Shown here piece after piece: positions 19,466 to 28,122 of a stretch of 64,000 nucleotides of DNA (position 1 is its first letter; the number at the start of each line of letters is the position of its first letter). Source of the DNA: Roseibaca calidilacus (GTDB taxonomy: Bacteria; Pseudomonadota; Alphaproteobacteria; Rhodobacterales; Rhodobacteraceae); the NCBI RefSeq assembly GCF_001517585.1, contig NZ_FBYC01000004.1:1364001-1428000 (forward strand), written 5' to 3'. Under the pieces are notes generated by a model. The model was given only the letters and a program-made list of their open reading frames with translations, searched no databases and was not told the origin of the DNA. A program made the position numbers and the translations under genes.

Positions 19466-19482
19466 CACTTCAATTTGAAGTG
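19466..19482. promoter_or_regulatory. Perfect 8-1-8 palindrome, operator-like, between hemA and rodZ
   Basis: CACTTCAA, centre T, TTGAAGTG: a perfect 17-bp inverted repeat about 100 bp upstream of the rodZ ATG and just after the hemA stop codon (minus strand). A second short repeat, TTAAC-ACGC-GTTAA, lies beside it at 19483-19496. A one-base loop makes a transcription terminator unlikely. No regulator is assigned. Confidence 0.5.
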
Positions 19483-19492
19483 TTAACACGCG

Positions 19493-20716
19493 TTAAGCAG
19501 ACATTTCGGCACGATTTAGCGCACAATGCGACCACAACCCGTCCATCGCACGCACCAAACGGTCAATCATTTTGGGGTCATGCACCGGCGAGGGGGTGAA
19601 TCGCAGGCGTTCGGTGCCGCGGGGCACCGTCGGAAAGTTGATGGGTTGCACATAAATCCCGTGATCTGTCAGCAGCATATCCGAGATTTTTTTGCAATGC
19701 ACCGGGTCGCCCACATGCACAGGCACGATGTGGCTGCCATGGTCGATGATCGGCAGGCCAAGCCCCCGCAGCCGCATTTTCAATATGCGCGCGTGGTCCT
19801 GTTGTTTATCACGCAGGTATTGCGCTGTTTTCAGAAACTCGACCGAGGCGACAGCCCCGGCGGCCACGGCAGGCGGAAGCGATGTGGTGAAAATAAAGCC
19901 CGGCGCATAAGAGCGGATTGCGTCACACATTTTGGCGGATGCGGCAATATAGCCGCCCATCACACCATAGGCTTTGGCCAATGTGCCGTTGATAATGTCG
20001 ATGCGGTGCATCAACCCATCGCGTTCGGCCACACCGGCCCCGCGCGGGCCATACATGCCCACGGCATGCACTTCGTCAATATAGGTCAGCGCGTTGAATT
20101 CGTCGGCCAGATCGCAGATCGCCGCGATTGGGCCAAAATCGCCATCCATGGAATAGATCGATTCAAACGCGATCAGTTTGGGTGCCGCAGGGTCATCGGC
20201 GGCCAGCAATTCGCGCAGATGAGCCACGTCATTGTGCCGGAAAATGCGCTTGGCGCCACCGTTGCGGCGCACACCCTCGATCATAGACGCGTGATTCAGC
20301 GCATCAGAGTAGATAATCAGGCCCGGAAACAATTTGGGCAGGGTCGAAAGCGTCGCATCATTGGCGATATAGGCCGAGGTGAACAGAAGCGCCGCTTCTT
20401 TCTGGTGCAGATCGGCCAAAGAGGCTTCCAGCCGTTTGTGATACGCGGTGGTGCCAGAAATGTTGCGCGTGCCGCCGGACCCGGCGCCGGTCGCATCCAG
20501 CGCTTCGTGCATCGCGGCCAAGACGGCGGGGTTTTGTCCCATGCCAAGGTAATCATTGCCGCACCACACAACGATGTCTTGCTTCGTCCCATCGGGGCGG
20601 TTCCAGACAGCGTTCGGGAAGTGGTCCTTCTGCCGCTCGATATCGATAAAGGTACGATAACGCCCCTCTATGTGAAGTTGGTTAAGGGCGGCATCGATCG
20701 CGGCATTGTAGTTCAC
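19493..20716 (-). CDS. hemA: 5-aminolevulinate synthase
   Basis: A 407-residue PLP enzyme condensing glycine and succinyl-CoA to ALA, the first step of tetrapyrrole synthesis by the C4 route. Signatures are [50 protein letters not shown], the [12 protein letters not shown] cofactor loop and [14 protein letters not shown] with the Schiff-base lysine. Start is GTG at 20716 behind AGGGGAG; it reproduces the conserved start [11 protein letters not shown] and the usual family length. An FNR-type box lies about 110 bp upstream, matching known FnrL control of hemA in Rhodobacter sphaeroides. Confidence 0.97.
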   Translation of the reverse strand: MNYNAAIDAALNQLHIEGRYRTFIDIERQKDHFPNAVWNRPDGTKQDIVVWCGNDYLGMGQNPAVLAAMHEALDATGAGSGGTRNISGTTAYHKRLEASLADLHQKEAALLFTSAYIANDATLSTLPKLFPGLIIYSDALNHASMIEGVRRNGGAKRIFRHNDVAHLRELLAADDPAAPKLIAFESIYSMDGDFGPIAAICDLADEFNALTYIDEVHAVGMYGPRGAGVAERDGLMHRIDIINGTLAKAYGVMGGYIAASAKMCDAIRSYAPGFIFTTSLPPAVAAGAVASVEFLKTAQYLRDKQQDHARILKMRLRGLGLPIIDHGSHIVPVHVGDPVHCKKISDMLLTDHGIYVQPINFPTVPRGTERLRFTPSPVHDPKMIDRLVRAMDGLWSHCALNRAEMSA

Positions 20717-20825
20717 TACCCACTCCCCTGGCATCGGCTCGGTATATTCGCTTTTATAGATATTCTTGATTCTTGCAAACCAAATTACCTACCTGCCTGT
20801 TTTACACGCAGTCTGCGAATGACCA

Positions 20826-20839
20826 TTGATCTAGATCAA
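20826..20839. promoter_or_regulatory. FNR/FnrL box upstream of hemA
   Basis: TTGAT-CTAG-ATCAA is a perfect match to the consensus TTGAT-N4-ATCAA. It is 110-123 bp upstream of the hemA GTG and 50-63 bp downstream of the stop of the small secreted-protein gene. FnrL sites at hemA are established in Rhodobacter, so oxygen-dependent control of tetrapyrrole synthesis is likely. Confidence 0.85.
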
Positions 20840-20888
20840 TTCCAAGCCAAGGTGCAACACTTGGGGGAGCGCCCAAACGTCGCGCGTG

Positions 20889-21299
20889 TTATTCTGGCTG
20901 AATTTCCAATGCGATAACGCATTCCGGCCCGTCCCTGCGGGCGGCGTTGCACCCTTCAAGCGCGGCGCTGCGCGCAGCGTCCAGATCGGGCAGGTCGGAC
21001 ACGGCAACGGCGGATTCCGCCAGCAAACCATCTTTGACCAAGCCATCATCCGGGGCCAAGGCCATCGCCGCAAAACGTGCGCCATCGGCCACGAACAGCG
21101 ACAGCGCATCGCGATTCTGCCCGACAAGGCGCAGCATCTGAACGCCCTCTTCCGACAGGAACGGATGCAGGTGCAGGATGATCTGCGCCCCGTCCAGCGC
21201 GTAGGTTTCGGTTGTCACCTCTTGCGCCTGTGCAGGCAGGGCCAGCAGCGCGGCGGCAACCGCCAGACCCGATGTCGTCATATGGCACTTTGTCGTCAT
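20889..21299 (-). CDS. Small secreted protein of unknown function
   Basis: A 136-residue protein with a Sec-type signal peptide: hydrophobic stretch GLAVAAALLALPAQAQ with cleavage expected after AQA near residue 25. The mature part (about 110 residues) is acidic and contains two cysteines (GCNAARRDGPECVIALEIQPE), which could form a disulfide. I recognise no family. An in-frame ATG six codons in is a possible alternative start, but GGAG spaced 8 nt before the first ATG supports 21299. It is upstream of hemA on the same strand, with the FNR box between them. Confidence 0.65.
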   Translation of the reverse strand: MTTKCHMTTSGLAVAAALLALPAQAQEVTTETYALDGAQIILHLHPFLSEEGVQMLRLVGQNRDALSLFVADGARFAAMALAPDDGLVKDGLLAESAVAVSDLPDLDAARSAALEGCNAARRDGPECVIALEIQPE

Positions 21300-21417
21300 T
21301 CGGCACTCTCCAAAGTCACGATTCCCGATTCACGGCTGGTTATAGTCGTTGCGGCAGGTCTGGACACCCCCAAGGCAGGTGTTACCCTTGGCCAAAACCT
21401 TGCCAGCGGAGCGCAGA

Positions 21418-22803
21418 ATGACCGACACCATCACCCCCGTATTGTCCCGGATTGACGCAGACTTGCCGCAGGCGCTCGATCGGCTTGCGGCGCTGCTGCG
21501 CATCCCGTCCATCTCGACCGACCCGGCGCATAAGCCCGATGTCGAGGCCGCCGCGGACTGGCTGGTCAAGGACTTGACCGATATGGGGTTTTCCGCGCGC
21601 AAAGACCCGACCACCGGCCATCCGATGGTGGTGGCGACCGGCGGCTCGGAAACCGGCCCGCATCTGCTGTTTTACGGCCATTACGATGTACAGCCGGTGG
21701 ACCCGCTGCACCTGTGGGACCGCGACCCGTTCGACCCAGAAGTGCAGGAAACCGCACGCGGAAAAGTGATCCGCGCGCGCGGCGCATCGGATGACAAAGG
21801 CCAGTTGATGACCTTTCTGGAAGCCTGCCGCGCATGGCTGGCGGTGCATGGCAGCCTTCCGGTAAAACTGACATTTTTCCTAGAGGGCGAGGAAGAAAGC
21901 GGTTCGCCCTCGCTTGTGCCCTACATGACCGAACATGCCAAGGCGCTGAAAGCCGATATTGCGCTGATCTGCGACACTGGCTTGTTCGATGCCGAAACCC
22001 CCGCCATCACCACCATGCTGCGCGGGCTGCTGGGCGAAGAAGTGACCATCCACGCCGCCGACCGCGACCTGCATTCGGGCATGTTTGGCGGCGCTGCGAT
22101 GAACCCCGCGCGGGTGCTGGCCCGCATCTTGGCCGATCTGCATGACGACCAAGGCCGCGTCACCCTGCCCGGTTTCTACGATGACGTGCCCGACCTGCCC
22201 GCCGATATTCGCGCGCAATGGGCCGGGCTGGGCTTTGATGCAGAAACCTTTCTAGGGCAGGTGGGCCTGCGCCTGCCCGCGGGCGAACAGGACCGCACCG
22301 CGCTGGAAATGATCTGGGCGCGCCCGACCTGCGAGATTAACGGCATGATCTCTGGCTATACCGGCGCGGGGTTCAAGACCGTGCTGCCCGCACAAGCCAG
22401 CGCCAAGGTCAGCTTTCGGCTGGTGGGCCGCCAAGACCCGCACAAGATACGCGCCGCATTTCGCGCCTTCGTGCATGACCGGCTGCCCGCAGATTGCGGC
22501 GTGGAATTTGCCGATCATGGCGCCTCTCCGGCATCGGTCATGGCCACCGACCACCCGGCCTTTGACGCCGCGCGCCGGGCGCTTAGCGCGGAATGGCCCA
22601 AACCGGCGGCCTTCGTCGGCTCTGGCGGGTCCATCCCGATCGCGGGCTATTTCAAATCCATCTTGGACATGGATTCAATGCTGGTCGGCTTTGCCAAGGA
22701 AGATGATGCGATACACTCGCCAAATGAGAAGTATGACCTTGACAGTTTCCACCGTGGAATCCGGTCATGGGCGCGGATCATCGACGCGGTGTCAAAGGTT
22801 TGA
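21418..22803 (+). CDS. M20-family dipeptidase/deacylase
   Basis: A 461-residue zinc metallopeptidase of the M20 (CPG2/ArgE/DapE) clan. Metal ligands sit in LLFYGHYDVQP (His, with catalytic Asp), RGASDDKGQ (bridging Asp) and FFLEGEEESGSPSL (catalytic Glu and ligand), and the lid/dimerisation domain contains DLHSGMFGGAAMNP. The C-terminal ligand is the His in EDDAIHSPNEKYDL. Layout is that of the carnosinase-like dipeptidases. Start ATG at 21418 follows GGAG. The P450 gene begins 2 bp after the stop, so the two are likely co-transcribed. Confidence 0.88.
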   Translation: MTDTITPVLSRIDADLPQALDRLAALLRIPSISTDPAHKPDVEAAADWLVKDLTDMGFSARKDPTTGHPMVVATGGSETGPHLLFYGHYDVQPVDPLHLWDRDPFDPEVQETARGKVIRARGASDDKGQLMTFLEACRAWLAVHGSLPVKLTFFLEGEEESGSPSLVPYMTEHAKALKADIALICDTGLFDAETPAITTMLRGLLGEEVTIHAADRDLHSGMFGGAAMNPARVLARILADLHDDQGRVTLPGFYDDVPDLPADIRAQWAGLGFDAETFLGQVGLRLPAGEQDRTALEMIWARPTCEINGMISGYTGAGFKTVLPAQASAKVSFRLVGRQDPHKIRAAFRAFVHDRLPADCGVEFADHGASPASVMATDHPAFDAARRALSAEWPKPAAFVGSGGSIPIAGYFKSILDMDSMLVGFAKEDDAIHSPNEKYDLDSFHRGIRSWARIIDAVSKV

Positions 22804-22805
22804 GC

Positions 22806-23999
22806 GTGACGTTCGCCGCGCTTCCCAGCTTTTGCCAAGACCCGAAAGAGCCGCGTTTCGTGCAAGACCCCTACCCGGCCTATGACCGGATGCGCGCGCT
22901 TGGGTCACTGGTATATTGGCAGGATTACGCCCTGCCCTGCACCACCAGTTTTGCCGCAACCAACGCGGTGCTGCGCGACCGCCGGTTCGGGCGGGTGCCG
23001 CTGGACCCGCCCAAGATCGCGCCGCATCTGGCCCCGTTCTACGCCATCGAGGCGCATTCCATGCTGGAACTGGAACCGCCGCGCCACACGCGGTTGCGCG
23101 GCTTGGTGTTGCGGGCCTTCACCTCGCGCCGGATCGCGGCGCTTGCGCCAGAGATCGACGCACTCGCGCATGACCTGATCGACCGCTTGCCCAAAGGGGA
23201 GTTCGACCTGCTGGCGCAGTTCGCCCAACCCTTGCCCGTCATCATCATTGCCCGGTTGCTGGGTGTGCCCGAATCCATGGCGCCCGAGCTGCTGCGCTGG
23301 TCGAATGCGATGGTGGGCATGTATCAGGCCGGGCGCACGCGCGCGATGGAAGATGCCGCAAGCCAGGCCGCGACCGAATTCGCGGGCTTCCTGCGCGGCT
23401 ATATCGACCAGCGCCGCACCCAACCCGCCGATGACCTGATTACCCATCTTATTGCCGCCGAGGATGACGGGCAGACCCTGTCCACCGATGAAATGATCGC
23501 CACCTGCATCCTGCTGCTGAATGCAGGCCATGAAGCGACGGTGCACAGCCTTGGGCTGGCGGTGAAAACCCTGCTGGACCACGGGCTATGGCCCACCCCG
23601 ATCACCGAGGCACTGGTCGAGGAGTGCCTGCGCTTCGACCCGGCGCTGCACCTGTTCACGCGCTGGGCCTATGACGACATAGATGTGATGGGCGTGACCG
23701 TGCCGCGCGGCGCGCAGATCGCCTGCCTGCTGGGCGCGGCAAACCGCTGCCCAAAATACTGGGACGACGCCAACGCGTTCAAACCTGCTCGCGTGCCAAA
23801 GGCCCATTCGGGCTTTGGCGCGGGGCTGCATTTCTGCCTTGGCGCTCCGCTTGCGCGGCTGGAACTGCTGCGGGCCTTGTCGGTGCTGTCTGCGCGCCTG
23901 CCACGGCTAAGGCTGGCCGCGCCCCCAAGGCTTGCCGATATCTACCATTTCCACGGGTTGGCGCGGTTGATCGTCACGCAAGACACGCCTTCCCCTTGA
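22806..23999 (+). CDS. Cytochrome P450
   Basis: A 397-residue soluble bacterial P450. The haem-binding loop FGAGLHFCLGAPLARLE (cysteine near residue 345), the ExxR motif in VEECLRFDP, and the HTRLRGLVLRAFTSRRI region are all present. The I-helix reads LNAGHEATVHSLG, so Ala replaces the first Thr of the usual AGxDT(T/S), with Thr one place later. No ferredoxin or reductase gene is adjacent, so electron donors come from elsewhere. Start is taken as GTG at 22806; an ATG at 22767 would overlap the M20 gene. Substrate unknown. Confidence 0.9.
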   Translation: MTFAALPSFCQDPKEPRFVQDPYPAYDRMRALGSLVYWQDYALPCTTSFAATNAVLRDRRFGRVPLDPPKIAPHLAPFYAIEAHSMLELEPPRHTRLRGLVLRAFTSRRIAALAPEIDALAHDLIDRLPKGEFDLLAQFAQPLPVIIIARLLGVPESMAPELLRWSNAMVGMYQAGRTRAMEDAASQAATEFAGFLRGYIDQRRTQPADDLITHLIAAEDDGQTLSTDEMIATCILLLNAGHEATVHSLGLAVKTLLDHGLWPTPITEALVEECLRFDPALHLFTRWAYDDIDVMGVTVPRGAQIACLLGAANRCPKYWDDANAFKPARVPKAHSGFGAGLHFCLGAPLARLELLRALSVLSARLPRLRLAAPPRLADIYHFHGLARLIVTQDTPSP

Positions 24000-24071
24000 A
24001 CCTTCGCGGCATATGTTTCACACACAAGCGAAACTTGATGGCCCGGCCAAACCAAAGCAGGACAATACGGC

Positions 24072-25043
24072 ATGACAGACCTTAGCAGGCCCACCGAAGA
24101 TATCTCTGTCCGCGATGTGTTCGGAATAGACAGCGACATGACCGTGAAGGGCTTTACCGAGGGCAGCGACCGTGTGCCTGCGCTGGACCCGACCTACAAG
24201 TTCGACCCTGACACGACGCTCGCGATTCTTGCGGGCTTTGCCTATAATCGGCGGGTGATGATCCAAGGCTATCACGGCACCGGCAAATCCACCCATATCG
24301 AACAGGTGGCCGCGCGTCTGAACTGGCCGTCGGTGCGGGTAAACCTGGACAGCCATATCAGCCGGATTGACCTGATCGGGAAAGACGCGATCAAGCTGAA
24401 GGACGGCGTGCAGGTTACGGAATTTCAAGACGGAATCCTGCCTTGGGCGCTGCGCAACCCGGTGGCGATTGTGTTTGACGAATACGATGCAGGCCGCCCT
24501 GATGTGATGTTCGTCATTCAGCGCGTGCTGGAACATGACGGCAAGCTGACCTTGCTGGACCAGAATGAAATCATCACCCCGCACCCGTCTTTCCGTCTGT
24601 TTGCCACCGCGAACACGGTCGGCTTGGGCGACACGACGGGCCTGTATCACGGCACGCAGCAGATTAACCAAGCGCAGATGGACCGCTGGTCGCTGGTCGC
24701 CACGCTGAACTATCTGAGCCATGACGCAGAGGTCGCGATCGTTCTGTCGAAGAACCCGGCCTATAACACGGCAAAGGGACGTCAAGAGATCAGCCAGATG
24801 GTGACGGTCGCGGATATGACGCGCACCGCCTTCATGAATGGCGATCTGTCCACGGTCATGTCGCCCCGCACGGTGATAAACTGGGCTGAGAATGCGCGCA
24901 TCTTCCGGTCGGTCGGTTATGCGTTCCGCCTTAGCTTCTTGAACAAATGCGACGAGTTGGAGCGCCAGACGGTGGCAGAATTCTACCAGCGTTGCTTTGA
25001 CGAGGAACTGCCGGAATCTGCCGCCAGCATGTCCTTGGGGTGA
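24072..25043 (+). CDS. cobS: Aerobic cobaltochelatase subunit CobS
   Basis: A 323-residue AAA+ ATPase which, with CobT and CobN, inserts cobalt into hydrogenobyrinate a,c-diamide in the aerobic B12 pathway. Walker A is GYHGTGKST near residue 70, Walker B AIVFDEYD near 135, and the sensor region is [14 protein letters not shown] near 178. cobT is in this window 3.8 kb downstream, separated by unrelated genes instead of adjacent. The nuclease gene begins inside the stop codon (GTGA). Confidence 0.95.
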   Translation: MTDLSRPTEDISVRDVFGIDSDMTVKGFTEGSDRVPALDPTYKFDPDTTLAILAGFAYNRRVMIQGYHGTGKSTHIEQVAARLNWPSVRVNLDSHISRIDLIGKDAIKLKDGVQVTEFQDGILPWALRNPVAIVFDEYDAGRPDVMFVIQRVLEHDGKLTLLDQNEIITPHPSFRLFATANTVGLGDTTGLYHGTQQINQAQMDRWSLVATLNYLSHDAEVAIVLSKNPAYNTAKGRQEISQMVTVADMTRTAFMNGDLSTVMSPRTVINWAENARIFRSVGYAFRLSFLNKCDELERQTVAEFYQRCFDEELPESAASMSLG

Positions 25044-25468
25044 AGTATCTTGCCCTGCTGACATCAGCGCTGCTGGCCGCCTGCACGCCCGCAGCCCCGC
25101 CCCCCGGCGCACCGACGGCCTTTGAACAGGCTGGCTGTCGCATTGCGCGCGTGGTTGATGGCGACACGGTCCGCGTTGCCTGCGGCGGGGGCGGAACCGT
25201 GCCCGTTCGGCTGACCGGCTTCGACACGCCAGAGACGTTTCGCCCGAGATGCGCGTCTGAATTGGCGCGCGGGCGCGCGGCAACGCAGCATCTGAGCGCT
25301 TTGATTGCGCAGGCCGAGCGCGTGGATTTGCAGATGCAGGGCAAGGACAGATATGATCGGAGCTTGGCGCGGCTGACCCTTGAAGGTCGTGACGTTGCGC
25401 GCCGCATGATCGCGGATGGGCACGCCGTGCCCTATGCGGGCGGTCGGCGGCAAAACTGGTGCGGCTAG
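25040..25468 (+). CDS. Thermonuclease-like (SNase) lipoprotein
   Basis: A 142-residue protein starting with a lipobox signal peptide ([10 protein letters not shown], lipidated Cys near residue 15), followed by a staphylococcal-nuclease fold: [24 protein letters not shown], then [31 protein letters not shown]. The conserved Asp, Arg and Glu-type active-site positions of SNase are present in [15 protein letters not shown], and the Arg in DRYDRSLA. It would act at the outer side of the inner membrane or in the periplasm. GTG start overlaps the cobS stop. The nuclease function is inferred from fold signatures. Confidence 0.78.
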   Translation: MKYLALLTSALLAACTPAAPPPGAPTAFEQAGCRIARVVDGDTVRVACGGGGTVPVRLTGFDTPETFRPRCASELARGRAATQHLSALIAQAERVDLQMQGKDRYDRSLARLTLEGRDVARRMIADGHAVPYAGGRRQNWCG

Positions 25469-25668
25469 GCAAACAGGCTGGGTCATACAAACACTCTCGC
25501 GGAAATTGCTTAAACTTTGGTAAACATGCGGGGCCGAACAGGTTGGCCCCATGCCCCAAGATTGTCGCATGGTGCTGAACAATTCCCCGGTTCAGCCGTA
25601 ATTCCCGCCTAGCTTGGCCACAAAGCCCCCCGATATTCGCAGCAATCAACTTTGCAGGATTGCGTGCC

Positions 25669-26577
25669 ATGCTTATTCGTCTTGCCTCAGCTTTGTCCGT
25701 CATGACCTTGGCCGCCTGCGGCGGTGGCGCGATGTCGCCCAGCCCAAACGGGTTGCCAAGAACGGGAAATCTTCCCAATGTTCTGCCGCAATCGGGGCAG
25801 GGAAATTCCGGCGGCGTGGTTGCGAATGGCGCGCCTGCCGCAGGGGTAGAGGCCACAATGCGCTACAATCGCATTTCTGGACGTGCCAGCGGCGCGAGGG
25901 TCGATTTTCACAATGGCGATTTGGCCGGGGTATCCGTGACCTGCGGCCGCGCCGGTGGCGGTGCGACCGTGCCCGAATGCGAAGCGGTGAATGCGGATAG
26001 CGCTTGGCTGGTGAACGAACTGAGCGGCAATTACGCCTATGCGGGGGCGTTCGCGGTGAATGGGCATGGGCCGAATGGCAGCGAGGACAGCTTTGTCGCC
26101 ATCCATTCCGGGCCGGGCATGAATGATGCCGAAGACACCATCTTGCCCGGCGAAAGCGTTGACTATCGCGGCCAGTTCCAAGCCGGGGCCAGCCTGATCG
26201 AGAACGGCGTTCAATACGAAGGGCGCGCAACTGGCGGCATGGACCTGACGGCGGATTTCACATCTGGCACCCTGTCGGCCAGTTTTGACGGGCAACTGCG
26301 CGACGCGGATGACAACGTATATGTTGACCTTGCAGCCGGGTTCGAAGATGCCGTGATCGGACCGGATGGGCGCTTTTACAACACCGATGGCACGCTGTTT
26401 TCGTATAATGGCGCACAGGCATGGGGCGAACTGGACGGTGATTTCTACGGACCCAATGCCGAGGAAACCGCCGGAACCTTTGGGTTTGGAAACGGCTCTG
26501 GCGGGATGACCGGGATCATGCTGGGCTGCTCTGAATACAACGCCGCCAATTGCGTCGCCCCAAGCCCGCGCTTCTAG
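25669..26577 (+). CDS. Lipoprotein with TbpB-like beta-barrel domain
   Basis: A 302-residue protein with a lipoprotein signal (SALSVMTLAAC, Cys near residue 18), a Gly/Pro/Asn linker to about 60, then a beta-rich region resembling the C-lobe barrel of transferrin-binding protein B-like lipoproteins: MDLTADFTSGTLSASFDGQL near 200 and the C-terminal GDFYGPNAEETAGTFGFG, which matches the usual F-x-G-PxAEExxGxF pattern. A surface or outer-membrane role is probable. No TonB receptor or Slam translocon gene lies nearby, so ligand and export route are unknown. ATG at 25669 is preferred over an upstream TTG. Confidence 0.72.
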   Translation: MLIRLASALSVMTLAACGGGAMSPSPNGLPRTGNLPNVLPQSGQGNSGGVVANGAPAAGVEATMRYNRISGRASGARVDFHNGDLAGVSVTCGRAGGGATVPECEAVNADSAWLVNELSGNYAYAGAFAVNGHGPNGSEDSFVAIHSGPGMNDAEDTILPGESVDYRGQFQAGASLIENGVQYEGRATGGMDLTADFTSGTLSASFDGQLRDADDNVYVDLAAGFEDAVIGPDGRFYNTDGTLFSYNGAQAWGELDGDFYGPNAEETAGTFGFGNGSGGMTGIMLGCSEYNAANCVAPSPRF

Positions 26578-26909
26578 CCGCAGGCCCCCGAAGCCTGATC
26601 TGCGCTTGCAGAATGGTCATCGCGCCCGATGGTTGCTGGCCATTCTCGTTCTGGTCGGCATCAACCAATCTTCGCCAACTGCGATGCCGCGCCATGCACT
26701 GCGCGGCGCCGCATGGCCTACGGCAGTGTGTTTTGGCGCTATGCTGTTGCGCATGGCAAGAACCGACAGGGGCCGGGTGCCCCGGACGTTAACCGACCCG
26801 CTTACCACGCCGCAGGACAAGCGGCCCAGCCAGCCGGTTTTCCCGACAAACTGTCTAACACATTGAGAGGTGTGTCCGTTTAATGTTAGGCCGCCACCGG
26901 AGAGCAGAC
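26578..26909. other. 332-bp gap without a convincing gene
   Basis: Several short reading frames cross this region in all frames, including one of 86 codons from a TTG at 26606 with a single hydrophobic stretch, but none has a good ribosome-binding site or recognisable family. I see no tRNA fold and no terminator with a T tract. The last 40 bases are AT-richer than the surroundings and may hold the promoter of the next gene. Confidence 0.5.
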
Positions 26910-27977
26910 GTGAAAGACACCCATACTCTTGCCGCCCCGACCATGAAACGCGTGACACTGGATGCGATTTCAGAGCAAAGCAACCAAGCTGCGCTTTATG
27001 CTGGCAAAAGCGTGAACCGCATTCGGAAGATTACCAACCAAATGCAGATGCTGGCCCTGAATGCCAAGATCGAGGCCGCCAAGGCCGGGCAATTTGGCCG
27101 CGGGTTTTCGGTTGTCGCGGCGGAAGTCGGCCTTGTCGGTGAAGAGATCAACACCGTGGCGCAGGACATCCAGAGCATCTTGTCACAGCGCCTGTCCGGC
27201 CTGAACGATATGGTCGCCCAGATGGAAAAAGACACATTGGGCGATCGCTTGGTGGATTTGGCCTTTACCGCCGTCGATACCATTGACCGAAACTTGTATG
27301 AGCGCACCTGCGACGTGCGGTGGTGGGCGACGGATTCGTCTTTTGTCACCGCGCTGCAAACCATGGACCTAAGCGCCATTGCCCATGCAACCCGGCGGTT
27401 GGGCGTAATTCTGGACGCCTATAACATCTATCTTGACCTGTGGATCTGCGATCTTGAGGGCAGGGTCATCGCAAATGCGCGGCCCAACAAATATGACCTG
27501 TCCAACCTTTGTGTCAGAGAGTTCTCTTGGTTCAAGGAGGCCGTGAACCAAGTATCGGGCGATGAGTTTTCCGTGGGCGAAGTGGTAAAATCGCGCGCGC
27601 TGAATGACGACCAATGCCTAAGCTATGCCTGTGCAATCCGCGAGAACGGCGACAAGCATGGCAAGGTTCTGGGGGTCATGGCCTCCAGTTTTGATTGGGA
27701 AGCGCAGGCGCGATCCGTCGTCGGCAGCTTGCGGATGGATGAAACGATGGCCCGTCGCAATACGCGCGTTTTGCTGATTGACCGCCAAAACCGGGTCATC
27801 GCCTCGTCCGATGGTCTGGGGTTCTTGACCGAGCGTATTTCGTTTCCGCCCGATGCCGATTACATGTCGGGATGGTATACAACCGACAACACTCTGGTTG
27901 CCTATCACAGCACCAATGGGTTTGAGACCTATGCAGGGCTTGGCTGGAAAGGCGTCGTCACGCAGGATCTGCGCTAG
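26910..27977 (+). CDS. Soluble protein with chemoreceptor signalling tip followed by a Cache-like sensor
   Basis: A 355-residue protein with no membrane helix or signal peptide. Residues about 25-90 match the methyl-accepting chemoreceptor hairpin tip: RKITNQMQMLALNAKIEAAK then GQFGRGFSVVAAEVGLVGEEI. Residues about 120-350 look like a double Cache module, with YNIYLDLWICDLEGRVIANA, FKEAVNQVSGDEFSVGEVV and, in the second half, RVLLIDRQNRVIASSDGLG. In ordinary chemoreceptors the Cache part is N-terminal and periplasmic; here the order is reversed and everything is cytoplasmic. It may dock on CheA/CheW arrays or act as a free sensor. The GTG at 26910 follows GGAGAG; an ATG nine codons upstream lacks one. 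No che genes adjoin. Confidence 0.75.
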   Translation: MKDTHTLAAPTMKRVTLDAISEQSNQAALYAGKSVNRIRKITNQMQMLALNAKIEAAKAGQFGRGFSVVAAEVGLVGEEINTVAQDIQSILSQRLSGLNDMVAQMEKDTLGDRLVDLAFTAVDTIDRNLYERTCDVRWWATDSSFVTALQTMDLSAIAHATRRLGVILDAYNIYLDLWICDLEGRVIANARPNKYDLSNLCVREFSWFKEAVNQVSGDEFSVGEVVKSRALNDDQCLSYACAIRENGDKHGKVLGVMASSFDWEAQARSVVGSLRMDETMARRNTRVLLIDRQNRVIASSDGLGFLTERISFPPDADYMSGWYTTDNTLVAYHSTNGFETYAGLGWKGVVTQDLR

Positions 27978-28070
27978 GGCTTCGCAAGCTGCGACTCCGC
28001 GTCTTGGGCCGCGTCGTGCAATAGGGATAAACCATTGCTGTGCCAGATGAGCGGCGCGCCGAAGCGCCCT

Positions 28071-28112
28071 GCCGCAAACCCCGCAGCCGAAGGCACAGGG
28101 TTTGCGGCTTTG
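28071..28112 (+). terminator. Hairpin between convergent genes (probable terminator)
   Basis: A perfect 11-bp inverted repeat, GCCGCAAACCC at 28071-28081 and GGGTTTGCGGC at 28098-28108, followed by TTTGG. The loop is 16 nt. It sits between the convergent chemoreceptor-tip/Cache gene and FMN reductase gene; the T tract is short, so efficiency is uncertain. Confidence 0.5.
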
Positions 28113-28122
28113 GCATTCAGGA

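Noticed and set aside
19483-19496. CtrA-like TTAA-N6-TTAA upstream of rodZ
   Set aside because: Spacing is six and not seven, and the half-sites are arranged as an inverted repeat.
25530-25550. Hairpin GGGGCC/GGCCCC after the nuclease gene as a terminator
   Set aside because: No T tract follows and the loop is nine bases; left unannotated.
24018-25856. 612-codon minus-strand frame opposite cobS, the nuclease gene and the TbpB-like gene
   Set aside because: It crosses three well-supported genes on the other strand, is Arg/His/Ala-rich with no recognisable domain, and has no ribosome-binding site.
26606-26866. 86-codon frame from a TTG start with one hydrophobic stretch
   Set aside because: No ribosome-binding site and competing frames of similar length overlap it in the same gap.
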